From contig JADGGV010000148.1 of assembly GCA_019689775.1 (NCBI GenBank), positions 1 to 8,474 of the forward strand: 8,474 bases of DNA. The letters are read 5' to 3'. Each line of letters opens with the position of its first letter. Within the stretch, counting starts at the first letter, position 1. The translations under genes were made by a program, and so were the position numbers. Below the pieces are notes generated by a model. That model worked only from the letters and a program-made list of their open reading frames with translations, was not told the origin of the DNA and did not search any database. Source of the DNA: Gemmatimonadota bacterium. Lineage in GTDB: Bacteria > Gemmatimonadota > Gemmatimonadetes > Longimicrobiales > RSA9. Of the stretch, positions 1 to 5,421 are shown piece by piece.

Positions 1-46
1 GGGGGCGGGGGGGGGGGGCCAAAAAACCGGGGGGGGCCCCGGGCCC
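1..46. repeat. G/C homopolymer stretch at window edge
   Basis: The first 46 bases are almost entirely runs of G and C (a run of twelve G, a run of eight G, then C and G runs) with one A6 block at 21-26. Such sequence is prone to sequencing and assembly error, so exact run lengths here should not be trusted. Part of it can also be read as a minus-strand terminator (separate entry). It carries no coding signal. Confidence 0.6.
21..42 (-). terminator. possible intrinsic terminator after the outer-membrane gene
   Basis: Read on the minus strand, a 6-bp all-GC stem (37-42 pairing with 27-32, loop 33-36) is followed directly by six Ts (21-26). It lies about 45 bases past the stop codon at 87, where a terminator for that gene would be expected. 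The short stem is typical enough, but it sits in an edge homopolymer region whose run lengths may be wrong, which lowers confidence. Confidence 0.45.
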
Positions 47-86
47 ACCTCCGGCACGCCGCCCGTTCGCGCGAAGGTTTGGCACG

Positions 87-1430
87 CTACCGGCCGCTCT
101 TGCGCACCTGCGCCTGGAGCTGCACCGGCTGGAAGATGCACCCCGTCGCCTGCATCGGCACGTACAGCACCTGCACGTTCTCCAGCGCCGTGAAGTACGC
201 GCGGTTCTGGTTCACCTGCATGGTCAGGTCGCCGGGCGCCGTCGTCGCCAGCACGCCGCCGACCGAGTTGCGGTCCGCATAGACCGGCATCCCGTCGACC
301 GCCCCCAGGAACGCCAGGTCCGTGCTCGAGATCACGCGCGGGCTCCCGAAGGCGACGTACCGCACCACCGTCCGCCCCGAGCCGATCACCAGCGGCTCGC
401 CCTGCACGTACCACGTCGCGTTCGCCGCCACCGGCACCGACCCGACCGACTGCGACAGCGGCATCTCCGTACCGTTCACCGTCACCGTCGTGTCGTTCGT
501 CGTCAGGTTGTGCGTCGCGGTCACCGTGCGCAGCCCACCCGTCGCGCTCGGATCCACCACGCAGACGTCGACCGACTCCGTCGTCGGCGCCGGCGCGGGC
601 GTCTCGACCGGCGGCGCCGGAGCCGGCGCGACCGCCACCACCTCGCGCCGCTGGAGTCCGAGCAGCGCGTGCAGCCCCAGTTGCCCGTAGATCTCGTGCA
701 CCGTGCGCGCGACGTTGTCGTCCGAGAGCGCCGTCACGCCCGCCGGGAAGCCCGCCGCGCCAACCGCCACCACGCTCGGCTTGTAGATCCGGTCACCCAC
801 CTCCGCACGCACCGCGAAGTGCGGCGCGACCCGCAGGTCCGCACCGACCCCGCCCAGCCCCATGAACGAGGCCTTCTCCCGCAGGAAGAACACGTTCGAG
901 GCCGCCGTCGGCACGCCGTTCGGCCCGAAGCACACCCCGGCCGTGCAGCCGAACGGAACGCCCGACACCGACTCCCCACCCCCGTCCGCGACGAAGTAGC
1001 GGTCGCCCGCCGGATTCACCCACTTCGCCCCCGCGCCCAGCGCCACGTACGGCAGTGCCTCGAAGCCCTGCCACGTCTCGCGTGGACGCTTGAGCCGGAA
1101 CATCAGATCGCCCGACCCGCTCCACAGATTCACGTCGTTCGCGAAGACCAGATCCCCCTGCTTCAGCTCCGTGTCCGTGTACGTGCCGTTCCCACGGACC
1201 CCGATCCGGGGCGTGATCCACAGCGTCGCCTGCGCACCGGTCAACCAGTTCCCCCCGAACTTCACGTTCTCCGTGCCCTCACCCAGCCGCTGGTCATCCA
1301 CCAACGCGGTATAGGTCGAACCCCCGCCGTTCACCCCGATATCGAAGCGGTAATTCTGCGCCTTCAGCGGGACGGCGGCCGCGACGGCCATCGTGGTGGC
1401 CGCAAGCACGACCAGTGCGTTCTTTTTCAT
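87..1430 (-). CDS. putative outer-membrane beta-barrel protein with unknown C-terminal domain
   Basis: This encodes 447 residues, probably located in the outer membrane. Residues 1-25 form a signal peptide: MKKN, then a hydrophobic Ala/Val/Leu core, then an A-x-A-like end (LKAQ). Residues 26 to about 262 look like an OmpA-type or OMP_b-brl barrel, with alternating hydrophobic and polar residues, many Gly, Tyr and Trp, repeated short strands (GVRGNGTYTD, PYVALGAGAKW, MGLGGVGADLRV, EIYGQLGLHALLGL) and a loop with two close cysteines (C162, C167). Residues 266-284 are a Pro/Ala linker, as between OmpA barrels and periplasmic domains. Residues 285-447 are a beta-rich domain that is not the OmpA peptidoglycan-binding domain; it has one Cys near each end (C290, C431) that could form a disulfide. 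The open frame extends upstream to 1568, but the ATG at 1430 is chosen because the signal peptide starts there and AGGAG lies 5 bases before it. Barrel assignment is by pattern only, and ligand and function are unknown. Confidence 0.8.
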   Translation of the reverse strand: MKKNALVVLAATTMAVAAAVPLKAQNYRFDIGVNGGGSTYTALVDDQRLGEGTENVKFGGNWLTGAQATLWITPRIGVRGNGTYTDTELKQGDLVFANDVNLWSGSGDLMFRLKRPRETWQGFEALPYVALGAGAKWVNPAGDRYFVADGGGESVSGVPFGCTAGVCFGPNGVPTAASNVFFLREKASFMGLGGVGADLRVAPHFAVRAEVGDRIYKPSVVAVGAAGFPAGVTALSDDNVARTVHEIYGQLGLHALLGLQRREVVAVAPAPAPPVETPAPAPTTESVDVCVVDPSATGGLRTVTATHNLTTNDTTVTVNGTEMPLSQSVGSVPVAANATWYVQGEPLVIGSGRTVVRYVAFGSPRVISSTDLAFLGAVDGMPVYADRNSVGGVLATTAPGDLTMQVNQNRAYFTALENVQVLYVPMQATGCIFQPVQLQAQVRKSGR

Positions 1431-1435
1431 GGCTG

Positions 1436-1440
1436 CTCCT
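1436..1440 (-). promoter_or_regulatory. Shine-Dalgarno deciding the start of the outer-membrane gene
   Basis: On the minus strand AGGAG is followed by a 5-base spacer and then ATG at 1430-1428. This supports the start that gives a clean signal peptide, rather than the longer open frame reaching 1568, whose extra N-terminus is Arg/Pro-rich and not protein-like for an exported protein. Confidence 0.75.
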
Positions 1441-1528
1441 CTTCGTCTCCCATTCCGACGGGTCCCACTGCACGCGGGATCCCTCGGCAGACGGACACGC
1501 ACCCCGGCCGGCCCGGTCCGGCGGTGCT

Positions 1529-1554
1529 GAATCGGCGGAGCGTCCCGCCGATTC
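1529..1554 (-). promoter_or_regulatory. perfect 10-bp stem-loop in leader of the outer-membrane gene
   Basis: GAATCGGCGG (1529-1538) and its exact reverse complement CCGCCGATTC (1545-1554) flank a 6-base loop. It lies 99 bases upstream of the ATG at 1430 and downstream of the proposed sigma-54 promoter, so it would be in the 5' leader RNA. No T-tract follows it on either strand, so it is not an ordinary intrinsic terminator. It could stabilise the mRNA, act in a cis-regulatory leader, or be a DNA-level operator. The structure is seen; the role is inference. Confidence 0.5.
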
Positions 1555-1634
1555 GTGCCTCGCGGCACGTCCGCGGGCGACCGGGGCGTGGAGTCCCGTG
1601 CGCCCGTCTACCCCCTGTTTCGGCGCCGGATACG

Positions 1635-1650
1635 TGCAAGCCGCGTTCCA
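1635..1650 (-). promoter_or_regulatory. sigma-54 (-24/-12) promoter candidate
   Basis: The minus strand reads TGGAACGCGGCTTGCA. Against the known RpoN consensus TGGCACG-N4-TTGCW, all defined positions match except one (C to A inside the -24 element), with exact spacing between the invariant GG and GC. Transcription would start near 1624 and run toward the outer-membrane gene, giving a leader of about 190 bases. A sigma-54 promoter needs an enhancer-binding activator; palindromes that could serve lie just upstream. A chance match in GC-rich DNA is possible, but the correct strand and location between genes favour it. Confidence 0.5.
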
Positions 1651-1661
1651 ATTTTGTCGCC

Positions 1662-1677
1662 GTCCCGGGACCAGTCC
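1662..1677. promoter_or_regulatory. overlapping palindromes next to the sigma-54-like site
   Basis: GTCCCGGGAC (1662-1671) is a perfect 10-base palindrome. It overlaps GGACCAGTCC (1668-1677), whose 4-base arms are exact reverse complements around a 2-base centre. They begin 11 bases upstream of the -24 element of the proposed promoter, a position where a regulator could bind. This is inferred from symmetry alone; short palindromes are common in DNA this rich in GC. Confidence 0.25.
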
Positions 1678-1694
1678 GGCACGACAGCCGAACC

Positions 1695-1714
1695 TGACGT
1701 ATCTATCGGCGTCA
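1695..1714. promoter_or_regulatory. TGACG-N10-CGTCA inverted repeat
   Basis: Two exact 5-base arms, TGACG (1695-1699) and CGTCA (1710-1714), are separated by a 10-base AT-richer centre. Arm centres are about 15 bases apart, not far from a helical turn and a half, and the site lies 45-64 bases upstream of the -24 element. It could be an activator or repressor site for the outer-membrane gene. No known regulator motif is recognised. Confidence 0.3.
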
Positions 1715-1795
1715 TCATGTCTTAGAGAACCACGGGAAGCGACGGGGAGCGCGCCGACAGAGGGCGCCGGGAGGTGGGGGGCGGGGAAAGATGCC

Positions 1796-1821
1796 CGGCC
1801 GGCGGCGCTCGCCGCCGGCCG
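1796..1821 (-). terminator. GC-rich hairpin after the 225-residue gene
   Basis: Twelve bases (1796-1807) are exactly complementary to 1810-1821, with only CT between them, so in RNA the innermost pairs would open to make a larger loop. It begins 9 bases after the stop codon of the 225-residue gene. On the minus strand it is followed by GGGCATCTTTCCCC, with only three Ts in a row, so as an intrinsic terminator it is imperfect. It may still stop transcription or protect the mRNA 3' end. Confidence 0.45.
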
Positions 1822-1830
1822 CATCGCCAC

Positions 1831-2508
1831 TCAGCCGCCGTCCTTGTCGACGACGCGCAGGCGGCGCTCCTCGGCGGCCGCGCGGACGCCGGCGTTGCGC
1901 TCGGCCGCGGCGCCGGCGCGGGGAAGGATCTCGTCGGCGAGGCGCGTGAGCGTCATGAAGTAGGCGACCTCGGCGATGCTGTCGCGGACGTCGAGCGCCT
2001 CGAGGTAGAGCTCGACGGCCTCGGTGAAGGGGAGTTCCTTCTCGAGCATCTCGACGAAGTTGAGGGCGTTCTCGACGTGGGTCTCGAGGAGCGCGACCTC
2101 GGTGCGGGCGGCGGCGAGCTCGACCCAGCGGCGAAGGTCTTCGTTGACGCGGCCGCGCAGCCGCTGCCGGATCTGACGTAGGAACCCCCGGCCGGTGCCT
2201 TCCTGCGGGGCCTCGACCTCGACCGGGGCCGCCGGCTCGGGCCAGGTCTCGCCCTCGACGGCCCGCTCGCCGATGATCGCCAATGCGCGCGTGGTGATGT
2301 TGCGGGATTCGTCGTCGGTCAGGCGCAGCAGGCGCGTGTAGATGCCGAGCGCGTCCTCGAACGGCACCTGATCCCCGACGAGGTCGATGAGCCGGAGTGC
2401 GTGATCGACGTGGGTGCTGAGCAGTCGTTCCTGGGCGACGGCGATGGCGAGCTCCACGCGGCGGCGCGTAGGCTCCGAGAGGTCCTTGGAGGCGAACGGG
2501 TTTTTCAC
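1831..2508 (-). CDS. hypothetical helical protein with internal duplication
   Basis: This encodes 225 residues that I do not recognise. It has no signal peptide or membrane segment and is probably cytoplasmic. It is rich in Leu, Ala, Glu and Arg and looks all-helical. Two modules align without gaps at an offset of 111 residues (16-63 and 127-174): R-x-VELA, LL-x-THV, AL, PF, and Y spaced identically. They are joined by a Pro/Glu-rich linker (about 86-106) and a basic stretch (107-120, R-x-x-RQRLRGR). Each module is followed by a further helix, and the C-terminus (about 200-225) is charged. The start is GTG at 2508, with GGAG (2518-2521) 9 bases upstream and no better in-frame start. It follows the arg terminator, so it is probably transcribed separately. 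The duplication suggests a helical scaffold or protein-binding role, but nothing in the sequence fixes it. Ala codons in the stretches checked are mostly GCC, unlike the GCG-rich argC, argB and argG. Confidence 0.75.
   Translation of the reverse strand: MKNPFASKDLSEPTRRRVELAIAVAQERLLSTHVDHALRLIDLVGDQVPFEDALGIYTRLLRLTDDESRNITTRALAIIGERAVEGETWPEPAAPVEVEAPQEGTGRGFLRQIRQRLRGRVNEDLRRWVELAAARTEVALLETHVENALNFVEMLEKELPFTEAVELYLEALDVRDSIAEVAYFMTLTRLADEILPRAGAAAERNAGVRAAAEERRLRVVDKDGG
1987..2463 (-). repeat. diverged internal duplication within the 225-residue gene
   Basis: Codons 16-63 (2320-2463) and 127-174 (1987-2130) encode related 48-residue segments at a constant 111-residue offset. By eye about 18 of 48 residues are identical (including VELA, THV, PF and Y), and many of the others are conservative (D/E, I/V, L/M, V/L). 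The DNA copies are too diverged to be a recent duplication. Confidence 0.7.
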
Positions 2509-2616
2509 GGAAGCTCACTCCGAGTGAAGCGCATCGGCGATGGGTGCAGGCCCCCCGCGGGGCCCGTGGGGTGCAAGTTCCGTTCCGGCCACGGCCTGCC
2601 AAAATGAGGAAAAAGT
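2509..2616 (-). promoter_or_regulatory. upstream region of the 225-residue gene
   Basis: This gap lies between the arg terminator and the GTG at 2508. It must hold any dedicated promoter for the downstream gene, but I see no convincing -35/-10 pair. It contains a perfect 6-bp GC stem with a 4-base loop (2549-2564), and the Shine-Dalgarno GGAG at 2518-2521. The T-rich part at 2601-2615 belongs to the arg terminator. Confidence 0.3.
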
Positions 2617-2650
2617 GCGACGCCGATCGGCGCGGCCGAATCGGCGTCGC
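2610..2650 (-). terminator. intrinsic terminator of the arg operon
   Basis: On the minus strand a perfect 11-bp stem (2640-2650 with 2617-2627, arms GCGACGCCGAT and ATCGGCGTCGC) can be extended inward by three more pairs past a one-base bulge. It is followed by AC, TTTTT, then CC and another T-rich stretch. It starts 15 bases after the argH stop codon. No T-tract follows on the plus strand, so it acts in one direction and separates the arg operon from the next gene. Confidence 0.85.
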
Positions 2651-2665
2651 CGGGGGGAGCGGCGC

Positions 2666-4129
2666 TCAGCGGCGGCGCGCGTCGGCCGCGAGCGAGGCGT
2701 GGCCCGCCGCGATCTGGTCGAGGACGGCGGCGCGGGCGGTCCCGCCGGGCACCGCACGGGCCTGGACGGATTGCTCGGGCGAGACGCGCGGGCGCGGGCC
2801 GGCGAGGAACGCGGGGTGGGCCTCGGCCCACGCGGCGTCGGGGAGGTCGCCCGGCGGGACGCCGTCGCGCTCGGCGCGGCGGAGCAGACGGCCGACCGCG
2901 CCGTGCGCCTCGCGGAAGGGGACGCCGCGGCGGACGAGGTCGTCGGCGAGGTCGGTGGCGAGGAGGCCGTCGTCATGGACGGCGCGGGCGAGCGGCCCGT
3001 CCTGCCATTCCATGCCCTCGATCGTCTGCCGCGTGGCGGGGAGGACGAGCATGAGCGTGTCGACGGCGCCGAAGAGGAGCGTCTTGTCCTCCTGGAGGTC
3101 CTTGTTGTACCCGGTCGGCAGCCCCTTCAGCATGGCCAGCGCGGCGGCGACGTCGCCGACGAGGCGGGCGGCCTTGCCGCGGGCGAGCTCGAGGCCGTCC
3201 GGGTTGCGCTTCTGCGGCATGAGGCTGGACCCGGTGGTGAACGCCTCGGGCAGCCGGACGAAGCCGAACTCGTCGGAGGAGAAGAGGATCAGGTCCTCGG
3301 CCATGCGCGAGAGATGCGTCCCGGTCATGGCGGCGACGAAGATCAGCTCGCAGACCCAATCGCGATCGGCGACGGCGTCGATCGAGTTGGGCGAGACGGC
3401 GCGGAAGCCGAGCAGCTCCTTGAGGAGTGTGCGGTCGACGGGAAACGCGCAGCCGGCGATCGCGCCGGATCCGAGCGGCAACACGGAGACGCGGACGAGC
3501 GCGTCGGCCAGGCGCTGGCGGTCGCGCTCGAGCGCCCAGAAATGGGAGAGCAGCCAGTGGGCGACGCGCACCGGCTGCGCTCGCCGCAGGTGCGTGTAGG
3601 CCGGCATGACGAGGTCGATCGCCTGCTCCGCCTGGACCAGCAGCGTGGCGCCCAGCGCGCGCAGCTCCTGATCCAGGCGCTCGCCGGCGCCGAGCGCCCA
3701 GAGCCGGAAGTCGGTGGCGACCTGGTCGTTGCGCGAGCGACCGGTGTGCAGCTTGCCGGCGAGGTCGCCGACCTCCTCGTAGAGCAGGCGCTCGACGAGC
3801 GTGTGGATGTCCTCGTCGTCGGCGTCGGCGGCATCGCCGGCGGCGAGGCGCTCGGCGACACGGACCAGGCCGGCATCGAGCGCGCGCGCCTCGGGTCGGC
3901 TCAGGACGCCGCTGCGCGCGAGCGCCTCGACCCAGGCGCGGCTCCCCTGGATGTCCTCGGCCCAGAGGCGCCGATCGACGGGCAGGCTGCGGTTCAGCTC
4001 CTCGAGCGCCGGCGCGGGGCCGACGCTGAAGCGCCCGCCCCACAGGCGATGCGGCGCCGCGGCCGGCGGCGTCCCGGCCGCCGGCACGGGGTGGAGCTGC
4101 GACTCGGCCATGCCACGGTCTCCGGTCAT
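2666..4129 (-). CDS. argH: argininosuccinate lyase
   Basis: Cleaves argininosuccinate to arginine and fumarate, the last step of arginine synthesis; cytoplasmic, a homotetramer in the family. It has 487 residues against roughly 460 usual. LWGGRF at 29-34 is the normal N-terminus of the family, so about 28 Pro/Ala-rich residues precede it. Visible motifs are GKLHTGRSRNDQ (125-136), YTHLRRAQPV (178-187, with the general-acid/base His H180) and the fumarase/aspartase superfamily signature GSSLMPQKRNPD (300-311, catalytic Ser in the mobile loop). The first ATG (4129) overlaps the argG stop as ATGA. A second ATG at 4111 (residue 7) has GGAG 8 bases upstream, a better ribosome site, so the true protein may be 481 residues. 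All key residues are present. In the stretch checked its Ala codons favour GCC, unlike argC, argB and argG. Last gene of the operon. Confidence 0.96.
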   Translation of the reverse strand: MTGDRGMAESQLHPVPAAGTPPAAAPHRLWGGRFSVGPAPALEELNRSLPVDRRLWAEDIQGSRAWVEALARSGVLSRPEARALDAGLVRVAERLAAGDAADADDEDIHTLVERLLYEEVGDLAGKLHTGRSRNDQVATDFRLWALGAGERLDQELRALGATLLVQAEQAIDLVMPAYTHLRRAQPVRVAHWLLSHFWALERDRQRLADALVRVSVLPLGSGAIAGCAFPVDRTLLKELLGFRAVSPNSIDAVADRDWVCELIFVAAMTGTHLSRMAEDLILFSSDEFGFVRLPEAFTTGSSLMPQKRNPDGLELARGKAARLVGDVAAALAMLKGLPTGYNKDLQEDKTLLFGAVDTLMLVLPATRQTIEGMEWQDGPLARAVHDDGLLATDLADDLVRRGVPFREAHGAVGRLLRRAERDGVPPGDLPDAAWAEAHPAFLAGPRPRVSPEQSVQARAVPGGTARAAVLDQIAAGHASLAADARRR

Positions 4130-5403
4130 CCAGCGTGGATCTCGTCGAACAAGACGGTCTTACCGGCGTCCTCGGCCGCGGGCCCGCCGTTCAGTGAGAG
4201 GGCGCTCGCCCGCTGGCGCCGCTGCGCCTCCGAGCGCGTCGGCAGCGCGAACAGGTGGATGAAGCCGGCGGCGTCGGCCTGGTCGTAGGTGCCCTCGTCG
4301 CTGAAGGACGCCAGCGCCTGGTCGTAGAGCGCGAAGGGGCTCTTCCGGCCGGCGATCACGATGTTGCCCTTGTAGAGCTTGAGGCGCACCGTCCCCGTTA
4401 CGCGGGTCTGCGTGGCGTTCACGAGCGCATCCAGCGCCTCGCGCTCGGTCCCCCACCAGCGGCCCTCGTAGACGAGGTCGGCGTACCGCGCGGCGACCTG
4501 GTCCTTGAGCGCCAGCGTGCGCCGGTCGAGCACGAGCTGCTCGAGCTCACGATGCGCGGTGTAGAGGATCGTGCCGCCGGGCGTCTCGTAGATGCCGCGC
4601 GACTTCATGCCGACGAGCCTGTCCTCGACGATGTCGGCGCGGCCCACGCCGTGCCGGCCGCCGAGCGCGTTGAGCGCCTCGATGAGCTGCACCGGCGAGA
4701 GCGGCTCGCCGTCGAGCGTGACCGGGTAGCCGGCCTCGAAGCCCAGCTCGATGTACTCCGGCTTGTCGGGCGCATCCTCCGGATCGACCGTCAGGAGGAA
4801 GAGGTCCTTCGGCGGCTCGAACCACGGGTCCTCGAGCGGGCCGCCCTCGTGCGAGATGTGCCAGAGGTTGCGGTCGCGCGAGTAGATCTTCTCCTTCGTC
4901 GCCTCGACCTGGATGCCGCGCGCGGCGGCGTAGGCGAGCGCATCCTCGCGCGAGCGGATGTCCCACTCGCGCCAGGGCGCGATCACCTTCAGGTCCGGCG
5001 CGAACGCGGCGTACGCCAGCTCGAAGCGGACCTGATCGTTCCCCTTCCCGGTACAGCCGTGCGCGAGCGCGCCGGCACCGACGCGCCGCGCGAGCTGCGC
5101 CTGCGCGCGCCCGATGACCGGGCGCGCCATCGACGTGCCGAGCAGGTACTTCCGGGCGTAGATCGCGCCGGCGCGGACCGTGGGGAGGATCACCTCGCGC
5201 GCGAAGACGTCGCGCAGGTCCTCGACGATGAGCGCGGACGCGCCCTGCTGCCGCGCGCGCGCCTCCAAGCCGTGCAGCTCCGCGCCCTGGCCGACGTCCG
5301 CCGCCATGCAGATGACCTGGGCGTCGTAGTTCTCGCGCAGCCACGGGACGATGATCGAGGTGTCGAGCCCGCCCGAGTAGGCCAGGACCACGGTGAAGGA
5401 CAT
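4126..5403 (-). CDS. argG: argininosuccinate synthase
   Basis: Joins citrulline and aspartate with ATP to give argininosuccinate, AMP and pyrophosphate; cytoplasmic, tetrameric in the family. It has 425 residues against about 400 usual. The ATP pyrophosphatase P-loop AYSGGLDTS is at residues 8-16. YLLGTSMARP (86-95) fits the citrulline-binding region, and HGCTGKGNDQVRFE (115-128) is the family signature for nucleotide and aspartate binding. The domain reaches its normal end at about residue 394 (FIHLFALPT), after which comes an extra tail of about 31 residues ending VLFDEIHAG. The start ATG at 5403 has AGGAAGGGG ending 7 bases upstream, in the only true gap (18 bases) of this operon. It ends by overlapping argH as ATGA. 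Confidence 0.97.
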   Translation of the reverse strand: MSFTVVLAYSGGLDTSIIVPWLRENYDAQVICMAADVGQGAELHGLEARARQQGASALIVEDLRDVFAREVILPTVRAGAIYARKYLLGTSMARPVIGRAQAQLARRVGAGALAHGCTGKGNDQVRFELAYAAFAPDLKVIAPWREWDIRSREDALAYAAARGIQVEATKEKIYSRDRNLWHISHEGGPLEDPWFEPPKDLFLLTVDPEDAPDKPEYIELGFEAGYPVTLDGEPLSPVQLIEALNALGGRHGVGRADIVEDRLVGMKSRGIYETPGGTILYTAHRELEQLVLDRRTLALKDQVAARYADLVYEGRWWGTEREALDALVNATQTRVTGTVRLKLYKGNIVIAGRKSPFALYDQALASFSDEGTYDQADAAGFIHLFALPTRSEAQRRQRASALSLNGGPAAEDAGKTVLFDEIHAG

Positions 5404-5410
5404 GTCGCGT

Positions 5411-5419
5411 CCCCTTCCT
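5411..5419 (-). promoter_or_regulatory. Shine-Dalgarno of argG
   Basis: AGGAAGGGG on the minus strand lies 7 bases before the ATG of argG, in the 18-base gap after the N-acetyltransferase gene. It is the one junction in the operon not using a 4-base overlap, which would allow argG and argH to be translated independently of the upstream genes. Confidence 0.7.
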
Positions 5420-5421
5420 GG

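Larger units (their letters stand above)
1431..1830. other. 400-base gene-free regulatory region
   Basis: No convincing gene is seen on either strand. Open frames here have Arg/Pro/Ala-rich shadow composition. From right to left it holds a GC hairpin just after the 225-residue gene, a relatively AT-rich patch around 1700-1730, two palindromes, a sigma-54-like promoter, a perfect 10-bp stem-loop and the ribosome binding site of the outer-membrane gene. All are listed separately. I found no clear sigma-70 -35/-10 pair reading towards that gene. Confidence 0.6.

Noticed and set aside
1431..1568. N-terminal extension of the outer-membrane gene upstream of 1430
   Set aside because: The extra residues are Arg/Pro-rich and would bury the signal peptide; the ATG at 1430 has a good ribosome site.
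2505..2534. Nine-codon open frame whose TGA overlaps the GTG start of the 225-residue gene
   Set aside because: It has an ATG but no Shine-Dalgarno, is very short, and such overlaps arise by chance; there is no other support for a leader peptide.
2509..2616. GGAACTT resembling an ECF-sigma -35 element ahead of the 225-residue gene
   Set aside because: No matching -10 element at the usual spacing; one short motif is not enough.
2540..4288. Long plus-strand open frame antisense to argH
   Set aside because: It mirrors the argH codons, shows no recognisable domain, and crosses the arg terminator region.
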